Assembly (NCBI GenBank): GCA_905197685.1
Contig: CAJJZS010000012.1
Span: 1-63,061 of the forward strand
Direction of reading: 5' to 3'
DNA: 63,061 bases
DNA from: an uncultured Oscillospiraceae bacterium
Lineage (GTDB): Bacteria > Bacillota > Clostridia > Oscillospirales > Ruminococcaceae
This document shows, piece after piece, positions 17,082 to 26,156 of the stretch (its first letter is position 1; each line of letters begins with the position of its first letter). A program made the position numbers and the translations under genes. The notes beneath the pieces were generated by a model. It saw nothing but the letters and a program-made list of their open reading frames with translations. It was not told the origin of the DNA and did not search any database.

Positions 17082-17418
17082 CTGTTTCTTCCTCCCCCAA
17101 TTTCAATAAATCCTCGATCGGCATAAAAACAAATTGCGCCTTTTTATCCCTGAAATCATACCGTTCAATCCTGTTTTTGGAAGACACCGCCGCAAAAACG
17201 CCATCCGGCAGCCCGTGGCACAGGTAGAAGAAGTTAAGGGGCGCGTTGGGAACTATCTTGATTCCCGTAACATACGGATTTCTGTTTCCGTCATAAATCC
17301 CAAACGTCCAGTAATTTCCGCTGTCATTGTAGCTGAATCTGATTAGATATTCCTTTCTCCCCAGAACAACACGCGAAAAACTGTCATTGTATTCCGGCAC
17401 TTGAATTACGATAGTCAT
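17074..17418 (-). CDS. baseplate plug protein (Pam3 gp18/DUF6983-like)
   Basis: A 114-residue protein with LGRKEYLIRFSYNDSGNYWTF and NPYVTGIKIVPNAPL, as in small OB-fold baseplate plug proteins next to the hub. Overlap with the hub gene supports stoichiometric assembly. Confidence 0.65.
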   Translation of the reverse strand: MTIVIQVPEYNDSFSRVVLGRKEYLIRFSYNDSGNYWTFGIYDGNRNPYVTGIKIVPNAPLNFFYLCHGLPDGVFAAVSSKNRIERYDFRDKKAQFVFMPIEDLLKLGEEETDG

Positions 17419-17421
17419 AAT

Positions 17422-18027
17422 CTATTTCCTCATATATTCCACAACGCTTTCTTTTATATTCCATAAAATACTTCCGTTGTTTTCTTCTTGCGATTGATTG
17501 CTGCCCGAAGTCGAATTTCCTACAATATTTGAGCTTTCTCCTGCCTGACTGCCATATGGCGCTGTGGCGGCTGTTCCCGCCGTTGTCCCGGTATCTCCGC
17601 CGCGCCCATATTCGGACGGAATGGTAACGGTCTTTGCTGCCGTTGTCTGCACCTCTTTGAGTGTAATCGGAATCTCCAACGATGTTTTCGTCGATACATC
17701 ATACGGCAAAGAAAGGCTTGTTACACCCATGTTTTTAAAAATACCTTTTGCAGAAGTAACGGTAATCAGTTCGCGCTTTGCGTACAGCTCCTGAAATCGG
17801 GAAGCGACCTGCTGAACTCTTCCCGGTGAAGCGTGCGAGCGAAAGGTTATCGGCGTATTGGTGACAATCACGGTAAGACTCAATGTTTTCGGTTTTTGAA
17901 TCATTGTATCCTGTACCGAAAAACCCTCTTCCACAGGATAGTCCGGGATTTCCATCTCTAAAGAAAGTTCATGATGAATCAGCGCGTCGCACTCGATACC
18001 GCCGATATTGACCGGTTGAGGTTTCAT
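17422..18027 (-). CDS. baseplate protein, Dit-like N-terminal domain
   Basis: A 201-residue protein. Residues 1-135 (ALIHHELSLEMEIPDYPVEEG, ITVTSAKGIFKNMGVTSLSLPYD, LEIPITLKEVQ) match the Dit-like N-terminal domain of contractile phages. A Gly/Ser/Thr linker follows. It lies between tape measure and hub genes, the usual place for a tube-to-baseplate adaptor. Confidence 0.7.
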   Translation of the reverse strand: MKPQPVNIGGIECDALIHHELSLEMEIPDYPVEEGFSVQDTMIQKPKTLSLTVIVTNTPITFRSHASPGRVQQVASRFQELYAKRELITVTSAKGIFKNMGVTSLSLPYDVSTKTSLEIPITLKEVQTTAAKTVTIPSEYGRGGDTGTTAGTAATAPYGSQAGESSNIVGNSTSGSNQSQEENNGSILWNIKESVVEYMRK

Positions 18028-18059
18028 CTTTTATCCCACCTTTCTTTTTCAATATTTAT

Positions 18060-18110
18060 GCGTATTTTATACGCCTTTCTATTGACAAATACGCATTTTA
18101 GGCGTATAAT
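18060..18110 (+). promoter_or_regulatory. hicAB-2 promoter with two palindromes
   Basis: Consensus TTGACA (18082-18087), 17-base spacer, TATAAT (18105-18110). Palindromes GCGTAT-TTT-ATACGC (18060-18074) and ATACGC-N7-GCGTAT (18089-18107) share half-sites; the second overlaps the -10. Likely HicB operators. Confidence 0.85.
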
Positions 18111-18132
18111 ATTATTGTAAGGAGGGAAAGAT

Positions 18133-18306
18133 ATGAAACGCCGAGACCTTATCAATCTGCTTGAAAAGAATGGTTGGTATCTAAAACGAACAGGCGGCAA
18201 TCATGATATTTATACCAACGGAAAAGATTGTGAACCGATTTCCAGACAAAGGGAAATCAAAGAAGCAGTCGCTCAGGCAATTATTCGGCGGAGAGGTTTA
18301 AAATAA
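18133..18306 (+). CDS. hicA: HicA-family mRNA interferase toxin
   Basis: A 57-residue protein beginning MKRRDLINLLEKNGW with the HicA pattern LKRTGGNHDIYTNG (catalytic His) and REIKEAVAQAIIRR. Strong AAGGAGGG site. It has its own promoter and opposes the tail genes. It is more divergent from hicA-1 than expected for a recent duplication, so the two modules were probably acquired separately. Confidence 0.85.
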   Translation: MKRRDLINLLEKNGWYLKRTGGNHDIYTNGKDCEPISRQREIKEAVAQAIIRRRGLK

Positions 18307-18346
18307 CCTCTCCATGCCAAAATCATAAATCAGGAGGTATTTTTTT

Positions 18347-18739
18347 ATGAAACAGGTTTATCCCGTTGTCTTTACTGCTTTAGACTCCGGTTATATGGCT
18401 TATGTCCCCGATTTCAACATCAACACACAGGGCGAAGACCTTGCTCAGGCAATCGAAATGGCTCGTGACGCAATCGGTTTGATGGGGATTGATATGGAGG
18501 ATGAGAAGAAACCGATTCCCTCCCCTTCTCCGATTTCCTCTGTCAAAACCTCTCCCAACGAAATTGTCACCTTTGTTGATATTGATTTTACTGTATATCG
18601 CCGAAAGAACGATATGCGGGCAGTCAAAAAAAACTGTACCATTCCTTCCTGGCTCAACTTTGCCGCAGAACAGGCAGGAATCAATTTTTCAGCCACTCTC
18701 CAGGCTGCTTTAAAAAGAGAACTCGGCATTGAAAAATAA
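18347..18739 (+). CDS. hicB: HicB-family antitoxin
   Basis: A 130-residue antitoxin: N-terminal YPVVFTALDSGYMAYVPDF and QAIEMARDAIGL, with C-terminal RHH helix TIPSWLNFAAEQAGINFSAT. Ends before a strong terminator. Confidence 0.85.
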   Translation: MKQVYPVVFTALDSGYMAYVPDFNINTQGEDLAQAIEMARDAIGLMGIDMEDEKKPIPSPSPISSVKTSPNEIVTFVDIDFTVYRRKNDMRAVKKNCTIPSWLNFAAEQAGINFSATLQAALKRELGIEK

Positions 18740-18750
18740 TCTTTCCCCCG

Positions 18751-18782
18751 GGCACAAGGAATCTTTCCTTGTGCCTTTTTTG
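18751..18782 (+). terminator. terminator after hicAB-2
   Basis: GGCACAAGGA / TCCTTGTGCC perfect 10-bp stem, then six T residues. Confidence 0.9.
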
Positions 18783-18784
18783 TT

Positions 18785-20857
18785 TTAGTATCCCATCGCA
18801 AAAGCTCTTGCCGCTTCGTCCGAACTGTCATTCACTGCCTTATTCATCTGTTCTGCGCCTTTTTGCTGCATTTCTCGGTCAGAGCCGTTGAAGGTATTGG
18901 TAACATTGTTTTGGATAGTCACATTGTTGGTTCGGTTGCTGCCCCCGGTTGAATTTGCTACGGTGACAGGCTCCGGGTCTTTTGAAAACAGACCTGTTAC
19001 ATAATCCCAACCTTTTCCGATTGCATTTCCAACTCCGCCAATCAGTTTTCCTAAAGGGGAATTTGCGATTGTATCTATCAAATCCTTTGCCTTTTCTTTT
19101 AGATTTCCAAACCAGTCCATAACGCTGCGAATGGTTTTTCCAACCTTTTCGCCCGCTTGCTGCACCTTCTCGGTAGACCATGCAAAAAATTCCCCCAGTT
19201 TTTCCAAACCTTTTCCGAGCAAATCCGCAATCGTGGAAATCAACGAGCCAAGAAAAGAAATAACCCCTCCGATGGTTTCTCTGACAGCGTCCGCGTCAAT
19301 TCCCATTTCTTCAAAAAAATCACCGATGACGCTTTCGTCACCTTTCATAAAATGAATCAGGTCATCAATCGCAAGGGCAACCAACATGATAACCGCAACC
19401 AAAGCCAGCGTATGAAGATTGGCAACACTGAGAAGTCCAACAAAACTCTTAAAGAAGCTGAGAATCTTTCCTGCGTTAAGCGCAAGCCAGATAGAGCCTG
19501 CCGCCATCGCAACCAGTTTCAGCAGGTTTTCCATACCGCCTACTTTGTCTGCAATTTTGTCGATAAACGCAACTGCCTTGTCCAGCCACCCCAGCAGTTT
19601 GGAGAAGAAATTTACCAGGAAAGCGGATAGCTTTTTGGTAAGTCCGTACTGACTGTTTACCTTATCCACCCACAATCCCCATTGATTGCGAATGTTGAGC
19701 AGCGCATCGGAAAGGTTCATGTCCAGTTCGTTAAACGAAGCATTGATGGTGTCTGCATTGTTGACAATCGCATTTTTCAGGGCAGACAAACTGATTTGCC
19801 CTTGCGATGCCATCTCTTCAAACCGTTCTTTGCCGACACCAAGCTCCTTTTCCAGCAGTTTCACCGCTTCCGGCGCGTTCTCCAACAACTGGCTGATTGT
19901 TTCGCTGTCTACCTTTCCTTTTGCAAAGGATTTGTTGATTGCTTCCTGCAAGGCGGCGGTTTCTTCGTTGGATTTTCCGGCAGCCTTAAACAGTTTGGAG
20001 GTGAGCTGCGCATAGTTTGCCGCTTCTTCCACAGAACCGAACAGTTCTTTGTTCTCCTGCACCAGATTACCCACAAACTTCGCAGTGTCCCCGTAGGAAG
20101 TTCTGCTTGCGTTGGCAGCCTGTAAAATCTGCTGCTGAATGGCGCTTTGTTCTCCCATTCCTCGGGTGGCATCTCTGATTCGGTCGTTGATTCCGTTAAA
20201 CTCCTCCGAGATTTGCTTGAGCTGAACCAGAGAAAAACCTAAACCCAGCATACTGGCAATTTTCCCCATTGTTCCCACAATCTGTTGATAAGTGCTTTTC
20301 ACCTTTTCTGCGGAAGTATGGTGTTTCTTTACAGACGCAACAATTTGCTTGCATTTCCCCAAAACCTTATTAAGGACATTAAGAAGAAGATTGTTTTTCT
20401 TTTTCCCTTTTTCGGTTTCGTTTGTATTATTCTTATTAACCCGAAAAATCTTATCCAAAATACTTTTCAAGTTAAAATTCGCCGATACATTTTGTTGGGT
20501 ATTTTCGTTTATTTCCCTTTGGGTGTTTGAAATCTGCTCCTGCTTTTGTTCTTGTTCTGTAAGCGTTTCACTGATTTGCTGTTGGTTTTCCAGAATTTCT
20601 TCTGTTGTTCCCTGCTGTTCCCTGAGTTCTTCCGAAATCTGCTGCTCTGTCCCCAATGCGGACCGATTTTCCGGTTTTTTAGGCAGCGGCGCGCTTTCCA
20701 CACCGGACTGCACAGTATCTACTTTTATTTCTGCCCGCAATCCGCGAAGCGCTGTTTGCCAACGCTGTTTGGCTTTTTCAACCGTTTCCTCAGCCTTTTT
20801 GAAAGACGCATCGTCAATCTCAAACCCTATCGCAATCGCTATATCCCGTATGGTCAA
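18785..20857 (-). CDS. tail tape measure protein
   Basis: A 690-residue protein from a TTG start behind GGAGGGGG. It has an N-terminal Gln/Glu-rich coiled coil (about 60-130), the tape-measure domain (SRTSYGDTAKFVGNLVQENKE..., FAKGKVDSETISQLLENAPEA) at 240-370, hydrophobic helices (about 440-500) and a C-terminal Asn-rich tail. Its length sets tail length; at about 690 residues the tail should be short. It follows the frameshifted chaperone as expected. Confidence 0.9.
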   Translation of the reverse strand: MTIRDIAIAIGFEIDDASFKKAEETVEKAKQRWQTALRGLRAEIKVDTVQSGVESAPLPKKPENRSALGTEQQISEELREQQGTTEEILENQQQISETLTEQEQKQEQISNTQREINENTQQNVSANFNLKSILDKIFRVNKNNTNETEKGKKKNNLLLNVLNKVLGKCKQIVASVKKHHTSAEKVKSTYQQIVGTMGKIASMLGLGFSLVQLKQISEEFNGINDRIRDATRGMGEQSAIQQQILQAANASRTSYGDTAKFVGNLVQENKELFGSVEEAANYAQLTSKLFKAAGKSNEETAALQEAINKSFAKGKVDSETISQLLENAPEAVKLLEKELGVGKERFEEMASQGQISLSALKNAIVNNADTINASFNELDMNLSDALLNIRNQWGLWVDKVNSQYGLTKKLSAFLVNFFSKLLGWLDKAVAFIDKIADKVGGMENLLKLVAMAAGSIWLALNAGKILSFFKSFVGLLSVANLHTLALVAVIMLVALAIDDLIHFMKGDESVIGDFFEEMGIDADAVRETIGGVISFLGSLISTIADLLGKGLEKLGEFFAWSTEKVQQAGEKVGKTIRSVMDWFGNLKEKAKDLIDTIANSPLGKLIGGVGNAIGKGWDYVTGLFSKDPEPVTVANSTGGSNRTNNVTIQNNVTNTFNGSDREMQQKGAEQMNKAVNDSSDEAARAFAMGY

Positions 20858-20861
20858 TCTC

Positions 20862-21125
20862 TCACCCCCTCCTCATTTCCTCTGCCTGAATCCGCTGTAT
20901 ATCCAAATCGCGGATATACAGCGCATACAGCTTTAGCGCCTCATCCAGTGAATAACAGGTTTCCAATTCCCACTTGGAAGCAAGCCCTGCCTTAATGAGA
21001 ATGTACATCCTCAGCTCTAATTCTCCGAATTGCGTTGTGTCAAAATGTCCGTATCGTTCGGGGTCATCGGCGACATCGGTTCCCGGACGAGCTTTCCAAA
21101 CAGGGGACCGAGTTTCCCGAAAAAA
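20862..21125 (-). CDS. -1 frameshift extension of the tail assembly chaperone
   Basis: From the slippery heptamer T-TTT-TTC (21125-21119), a -1 slip enters a frame open for 85 codons to a TGA at 20862-20864. The product carries ELELRMYILIKAGLASKWEL and YSLDEALKLYALYI, the typical GT-type downstream domain. It ends 4 bases before the tape-measure start. An internal ATG at about residue 40 of the extension has no ribosome site, so frameshifting is favoured. Confidence 0.8.
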   Translation of the reverse strand, partial: FFRETRSPVWKARPGTDVADDPERYGHFDTTQFGELELRMYILIKAGLASKWELETCYSLDEALKLYALYIRDLDIQRIQAEEMRRG

Positions 21126-21529
21126 CCGCCGAAATTCTCCCTTAAAACATAAAACGCCAGCAAAAACATATCCTGAATCTCCGCGCAGAAAATTTCATCT
21201 GCTGTTTCTTCGGTCAGATATTCTCCGCTGTCTTTTATGACAATGTTTTTGGAACAAAGCAGCTTTTTGAGCAGCAATTCTATCTTGTCGCCGCTTATCA
21301 TGGAAAATGCGGCAGAAATCTGCGGCGCAGCTTTCATAACATCATCGTCCAAGCTCAGCTTCTGATCCGACAGCAACGGGGCAAGCGCTCCCACTGCCGG
21401 CAGCAGCAGTCCTGCAAGCTCTCCCGAAAGGTTTGCTGCCGTAAACGCGCCAAAAGGATAAATTAAAAATTTCATTCCTTTTAATTCCGTTTCTTTTCCT
21501 TCGATTCGCCTGCTGTAATTGCACTGCAC
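21017..21529 (-). CDS. tail assembly chaperone (G-type)
   Basis: A 170-residue protein from a GTG start overlapping the upstream stop (TAGTG), with AAGGGG upstream. KFLIYPFGAFTAANLSGELAG and an acidic helical region match tail chaperones between tube and tape-measure genes. The zero frame ends at 21017; a fraction should shift at 21119-21125 to make the long GT form. Confidence 0.8.
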   Translation of the reverse strand: MQCNYSRRIEGKETELKGMKFLIYPFGAFTAANLSGELAGLLLPAVGALAPLLSDQKLSLDDDVMKAAPQISAAFSMISGDKIELLLKKLLCSKNIVIKDSGEYLTEETADEIFCAEIQDMFLLAFYVLRENFGGFFGKLGPLFGKLVREPMSPMTPNDTDILTQRNSEN

Positions 21530-21948
21530 TATACACTACCCCTTTCCGAATCTGCGGTGTAAAGAATCCACTGCCTGTTTCCCGCTTTTCGTCCGAAATC
21601 GCTGTTTGGGGTCTTTGCCACCCACGCTTCTTCTGCGGAAAGAAGGACCTCCCCGTTTCTTTTCTTGATTAAAAGGGGGAAAATCTGCAATTCTCCGCCC
21701 CGCAGGCGCTGCGCCAAATTATTTAAAATCTTGTTTGCCTTCACGCCGTACAGGTTGGTAATCGTCACTTTGGAACAAGGATTCGGGTCAAGTGATACTG
21801 TAACCGCGCTGTCACAGCCCGAGGTAGGCTGCGCTTCTTCTGCCATGTCCTCTATGGTCAAAAAGGCATCGTCCGCATATCCGGTCAGACTGAACGGACC
21901 AAACCCGATTAAAATATCTTTGCAGTTGTAAACTACAAATTCGTTCAT
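21529..21948 (-). CDS. tail tube protein (DUF3277-like)
   Basis: A 139-residue protein, EFVVYNCKDILIGFGPFSLTGYADD and VTVSLDPNPCSKVTITNL, matching DUF3277-type tubes found next to DUF3383 sheaths. Located directly after the sheath gene. Confidence 0.8.
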   Translation of the reverse strand: MNEFVVYNCKDILIGFGPFSLTGYADDAFLTIEDMAEEAQPTSGCDSAVTVSLDPNPCSKVTITNLYGVKANKILNNLAQRLRGGELQIFPLLIKKRNGEVLLSAEEAWVAKTPNSDFGRKAGNRQWILYTADSERGSV

Positions 21949-21959
21949 ATTTTACCTCC

Positions 21960-23018
21960 TTAATACTCCAGCGTTCCGCGAACTTCAACAAAATGAACCG
22001 CGCCTGCCAGACGGGCGGTGAACTTGCAGCCTTTCAGCTGTCTGCTTGCCCGTTCCGCCTGCGTCAGCTCTCTTGCCAACGGTACGGTTACGGTAAATCC
22101 CGGAACAGCGTTGCCGTCCTCGTCATACTCGGTCGGAGAAATTCCTCCCATCTTCTGCCCGCGTTTGAGCGCGTAAATGATTTGATTTTCCACCAATGCA
22201 ATTCCGTTGTCGGTGTACGGAATCTTCGGATTGGTAATAAACAGGTTGTAAATGCCGTTTTGCATAAAGGCTTTGAGCCACCACATAAAGCGCACGGTAT
22301 CAATCCATTCTCCGTTTACCGTTTTTCCTCCCTGTGTGATTGCTTTGCCGCCGTACTCGGTAAAGTAGGAAATGTTCTTTTCCTGCAATACGTTCATCTG
22401 CGTTGCGGTAAGCTCTGCTGCCGAAACGCCGTAGAGCGTTTTAAACGCCCATGTTTCGCTGCCCGGTTCATAGGAAAGGCAGGAAACGGCAAACGCAACG
22501 TTCATGTACTTGTCCGCTTCTGTTTTGCCCGGACTGTAAATTTCAAAACTGTTCTGATAGGTTGTTGTTTTTAAACTGCTTGCCTGCTCTGTTGCGGTAA
22601 AGCAAGCCATCTTTTCATGCGCTTCGGTCCACTTTGCAATATCTTCATGCTTTGCCTTGTCAATTCCTGCCGGACAAATCACAAACCATTCTGTGTTTGC
22701 CGCTGCGCGGTCTAAGGTATCGCTCAACGGTTCCGGGGTTTCTACATTCTTTACATTAGTTGCAACAAAGATTTTAGAGGGGTGCGGCTGCTGAGAAAAT
22801 GCAACCGTCGCCGCATCGTAAACAGCTTCTCCCTCGGTCCAGCCTGCCGCCTTTACCCCTTCCGGGGTGGTATATACCCCGATTGCCTTGTAATCGTCCA
22901 GCTTTTTGGACGCCGGTTCCGGTCCGACAATCAGAATACTGCCAAATCCGGCAATTCCGGTTGCCGGAGCTGCAATCCGAATCTGAATATCAACAATATC
23001 GTTTAGATTGTTGCTCAT
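21960..23018 (-). CDS. contractile tail sheath protein (DUF3383-like)
   Basis: A 352-residue sheath: IQIRIAAPATGIAGFGSILIVGP at the N terminus, central LYGVSAAELTATQMNVLQEKN, and a C-terminal LKGCKFTARLAGAVHFVEVRGTL. It defines the phage as contractile-tailed. Confidence 0.85.
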   Translation of the reverse strand: MSNNLNDIVDIQIRIAAPATGIAGFGSILIVGPEPASKKLDDYKAIGVYTTPEGVKAAGWTEGEAVYDAATVAFSQQPHPSKIFVATNVKNVETPEPLSDTLDRAAANTEWFVICPAGIDKAKHEDIAKWTEAHEKMACFTATEQASSLKTTTYQNSFEIYSPGKTEADKYMNVAFAVSCLSYEPGSETWAFKTLYGVSAAELTATQMNVLQEKNISYFTEYGGKAITQGGKTVNGEWIDTVRFMWWLKAFMQNGIYNLFITNPKIPYTDNGIALVENQIIYALKRGQKMGGISPTEYDEDGNAVPGFTVTVPLARELTQAERASRQLKGCKFTARLAGAVHFVEVRGTLEY

Positions 23019-23638
23019 TCTGCTTTTTCCTCCTTGATATAGTTTATTTCTGCGCTTTCAAACCAGCCGCTTGTGTCAGTTGCCTGTTCATCGGTTCCTC
23101 CGCCGCTCGGGGTGGGAACGGTGTTGTTCTCTGTCTGCTTACCGGGCGGAGTGACGCCGGAATGTCCGAAAACATCTTCGGTAAAGCTCAGCGAAAATTC
23201 CTGCAAAGCCCGGTATTCATACTTTGATTCGTTAAGCAGGGCACTTGCGTCCAGCGTGCTGCCTTCCTCCTGCAAACAGATGTCATGTTCTTCTAAAAAT
23301 TCCTGCCCGGCATCTGAACTGAGATACCGAAGAAATTCCTGAAGGTCGCTCACCGCTGTGTTTCTCGGCGGCGGCGAAGTCATACCCGGCTTTGCAGTCG
23401 GCTTTCTGCCACCGGTATACAGATTTAGGACAATGCGCCCCGTACAGTAATATCTCCGCGCTGTTTCGTCATCGCCATACTCGTCCGCATGAAGAAAATG
23501 CGAGACGTCTGTTAATTTGAGGGCAACAAAGGGATACGGGGGCTTGACCCGGTTGGTTTCGCACCAACGAACGGTTGCCCCCGCAAAATATCTCCGCACC
23601 AGTTCTTCAACAATCAGCTGAGCCTGTTCTGTTGTCAT
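23015..23638 (-). CDS. tail terminator-like neck protein (gp12-like)
   Basis: A 207-residue protein. The ATG at 23638 is chosen for GGAGG upstream and a 4-base overlap with the previous stop. VEELVRRYFAGATVRWCE and PYPFVALKLTDVSH match neck/terminator proteins. The C-terminal 50 residues are Pro/Gly/Thr-rich and low complexity. Confidence 0.65.
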   Translation of the reverse strand: MTTEQAQLIVEELVRRYFAGATVRWCETNRVKPPYPFVALKLTDVSHFLHADEYGDDETARRYYCTGRIVLNLYTGGRKPTAKPGMTSPPPRNTAVSDLQEFLRYLSSDAGQEFLEEHDICLQEEGSTLDASALLNESKYEYRALQEFSLSFTEDVFGHSGVTPPGKQTENNTVPTPSGGGTDEQATDTSGWFESAEINYIKEEKAE

Positions 23639-23988
23639 AAAACCACCTCCGGCGCTTCTTGCTGCTCTCCTTCCGGCAGAACAACCCACTGCCCTTCCCA
23701 GTGCGCAAGCGGAGTATGCGCCCAGCGGGAAGCCTGCTCGCACTCGTACCATTCCCCCTGATAATACAGGCGGTCTGCGGGGATTCCCTCCCGCTGGTTG
23801 ACTGTACGGATTTCAGAACTTGAAAAGCTCTTTACCCTTCTTGCGGAGCGTTCCCCTTCCGGCAAGGCTTCCAGTTCTCGGGTATTCAGCGATTGAATGT
23901 TGAGCCGAATCGGATTGTCCCGAAAAAGCCGGTATCCTTCCCCGTCCGCTTTTTCGTAACGGCGAATGATATATTCAGAGCGAAACAT
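23635..23988 (-). CDS. head-tail connector (stopper-like)
   Basis: A 117-residue protein starting MFRSEYIIRRYEKADGEG. Beta-rich, lying between the gp10-like and terminator-like genes, where stoppers are encoded. No stronger family signal is visible. Confidence 0.55.
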   Translation of the reverse strand: MFRSEYIIRRYEKADGEGYRLFRDNPIRLNIQSLNTRELEALPEGERSARRVKSFSSSEIRTVNQREGIPADRLYYQGEWYECEQASRWAHTPLAHWEGQWVVLPEGEQQEAPEVVL

Positions 23989-24467
23989 CAGTCATACTCC
24001 CCTTTCTTGCAAACGGTATATGAGATACTGTCCCTCATCGTTCCGGTATCAATCAGCGGATGGTCGTGACCTTTGCGCTTGATGGTAGAGGGGGAGTTCG
24101 GGACAAACTGTCCTTCGTCAATGCGTTTTTGCACCTTTTTTTGCACATCGGTTCCTATCTCCCGGAAAGCCTGCTGCGCCTTTTCGTTTCCGCGCAGCAC
24201 CTTCGCTGCTTCGGATACAGCCGCTTCCCTGATTTCTTCCTCATGTACCTGTACCGTTTGCGCAAAAAACGGACGGGCGGGTATAGTGCTTGTGCCAAGT
24301 TCATTGTATAAAGCAATATCCACAAGGTCGGTTTGAGAGGACGTCCCGTTATGCCGTTTTCCTTTCTTCCCCCGCTTTAATCCAACTCGCACCTGTTTTT
24401 CGGACAGCTTTTGCAGCTCTTTCAAAAATCGCTTTCCCTGCGCGGTCACTTTGTCATGCCCTGCCAT
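23988..24467 (-). CDS. HK97 gp10-like tail completion protein
   Basis: A 159-residue protein: VGLKRGKKGKRHNG..., ALYNELGTSTIPARPFFAQTV and LIDTGTMRDSISY are the classic gp10/virion-morphogenesis blocks. Confidence 0.85.
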   Translation of the reverse strand: MAGHDKVTAQGKRFLKELQKLSEKQVRVGLKRGKKGKRHNGTSSQTDLVDIALYNELGTSTIPARPFFAQTVQVHEEEIREAAVSEAAKVLRGNEKAQQAFREIGTDVQKKVQKRIDEGQFVPNSPSTIKRKGHDHPLIDTGTMRDSISYTVCKKGEYD

Positions 24468-24468
24468 C

Positions 24469-24840
24469 TCAATCCCTCCGCACCATAATGGGGATAATCG
24501 TCTGCTTTAATCGCAGGTACTCCGCCCCGTAAGTTGTGAGGGAAAGAGCAGATTCCGCCCCGGCAATCCCTGTGTTGTTGCCAAAAGAAACAGAGGTTGC
24601 CCCCTCGGAATAGGAAACAACCCCTGTTCTGTCTGCAAGGCTGCCGAATGCCCCTTCTTCCCCCAGTCCTGCCATCTTCATGCGGTGGGCAGTGAGATAG
24701 GCAAGAGCCTGCGTGTATTGGCTGCCAAACGCTGTTTTACTCAGTATCTCTGCGGTAAGCTCAATCCATGTCCGAACAATCTCATCGGATACCCCGTTAA
24801 ATTCCGGCGCAACGGTTCGCAGTACAGTCAACACTTCCAT
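24469..24840 (-). CDS. head-tail adaptor, DUF4054
   Basis: A 123-residue protein: APEFNGVSDEIVRTWIELT, ALAYLTAHRMKMAG, and a Ser/Gly-rich middle match DUF4054. Start overlaps the upstream stop (TAATG). Confidence 0.85.
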   Translation of the reverse strand: MEVLTVLRTVAPEFNGVSDEIVRTWIELTAEILSKTAFGSQYTQALAYLTAHRMKMAGLGEEGAFGSLADRTGVVSYSEGATSVSFGNNTGIAGAESALSLTTYGAEYLRLKQTIIPIMVRRD

Positions 24841-25097
24841 TACTGCTTGCCTGCGCCGCGTTTGCTGCCTTTGGATTTATCCGCTTCTTCCTCCGGCTCC
24901 GATTCCGGTTCTGCGTTTGGTTCTTTCGGGTTTTCTTCCTCAACCGATTCCGAGATTTTTACCACCCCGCGTTCTTGGAAGAAATCGAGCGTTTCGCTTT
25001 TTTCATATTCTGCCGGCAGCGGCTTTGTTTCCCCCGGCAGCAAAATCAAACTGCCAATACTGATAATCTTGCTTCCCTGATTGGTAACTGTTTTCAT
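24840..25097 (-). CDS. small head protein with acidic tail
   Basis: An 85-residue protein. The ATG at 25097 has GGGGA 7 bases upstream. The N-terminal half is a small beta domain (SIGSLILLPGETKPLP); the C-terminal half is Glu/Pro-rich then Lys-rich. Position after the capsid suggests a decoration or capsid-vertex role; not recognised further. Confidence 0.55.
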   Translation of the reverse strand: MKTVTNQGSKIISIGSLILLPGETKPLPAEYEKSETLDFFQERGVVKISESVEEENPKEPNAEPESEPEEEADKSKGSKRGAGKQ

Positions 25098-25112
25098 CAA
25101 AAAATCCCCTTT

Positions 25113-26144
25113 CTATACTCCTGCTGCGATAATGGCAGACAGCGGATAGTAAATCATCGCGCCCACAACTCTGGCTTCACAAGGTACTACGATTTCCAGA
25201 TTTTTGTTCTGCGCCGGGTGCTGATAGAACGGCATCGGCACTTCAATCGACAGCTTGTCCTTGTTGTTGGTGTACAGCAGCGCAACACCCTTGCCGCCGC
25301 TCGATTTTGCATAGGGGTTACTTTCTGTTGCGGTCGCGTTTAACTCCGCGCAGGATACAATCGTAATATCCGGCATATTGTCCTGAAGATATTTTAGCGC
25401 GGAAATACCGGTGTCCGGGATTCGTTTGAGCGACAGATCCAGATAGACGTCGGAAGGAATTGCCAAAGTGTCGGGGTGTTCGGTGTTCTGGGTAACTGCG
25501 TTTACCTGCGCAATCATGCCGGCAACATCCTTGATAATCTCGTCCACCGTCTTATTTTTCCAGTCCGCTTTGCTCGATGCGCCGTTTGGCAGGGAATACA
25601 GTGGAATATCGTTGTTTTCGGACAGAATACCCACCAGATTGTTTTCCTTATCGCCCTTCCATGCAATCGAGTTGGTTAAGCGTTCCACCGCATATCTTGC
25701 CGCAGAACCCTTTCTTGCGTCCAGCCCTTTGCCTGCCAGTTTGGAAGCTCTCATATCCTGCACGCTGTAACCGTAGCTTGCGCCCAAACCCTTTACCAGC
25801 GCGGTTTTTGGCTGTCCTTTTACATCTGCGCGCGGCAGGTCGGTTGCGTAGTTGCCGATGATTTTGGCAAGTCCTGTCGGCTCGTATCCGTAGTAGGTGA
25901 CGCTCTCTGCGCCCTCAGGCACCTCGTGAGTGACAGGGAACATTTTCAGGGCGGTAAGCTCCGGGAAAAGTTTATCGTAGGTTTTGACCTTTACAAAATC
26001 AAGCTCCCGCGCAAAGTAAATACTTGCGTCCTCTGCTGCGTCAAAGTTCATCTGCGGGTTTCCTGCCAGACTTGCGGAAATCCCCGAGTTTTCAATCGCC
26101 TTGCGGTCCTCTGCGCTGAAGGCGGTGTGCTGTGTTCTGTTCAT
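25113..26144 (-). CDS. major capsid protein (DUF2184-like)
   Basis: A 343-residue protein: FARELDFVKVKTYDKLFPEL, YGYEPTGLAKIIGNYATDLPR and GYSVQDMRASKLAGKGLD are the DUF2184 capsid pattern. Strong AAGGAGG site, isolated from neighbours by short gaps, as for a highly expressed gene. Confidence 0.85.
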   Translation of the reverse strand: MNRTQHTAFSAEDRKAIENSGISASLAGNPQMNFDAAEDASIYFARELDFVKVKTYDKLFPELTALKMFPVTHEVPEGAESVTYYGYEPTGLAKIIGNYATDLPRADVKGQPKTALVKGLGASYGYSVQDMRASKLAGKGLDARKGSAARYAVERLTNSIAWKGDKENNLVGILSENNDIPLYSLPNGASSKADWKNKTVDEIIKDVAGMIAQVNAVTQNTEHPDTLAIPSDVYLDLSLKRIPDTGISALKYLQDNMPDITIVSCAELNATATESNPYAKSSGGKGVALLYTNNKDKLSIEVPMPFYQHPAQNKNLEIVVPCEARVVGAMIYYPLSAIIAAGV

Positions 26145-26156
26145 CGTTTCTCCTCC

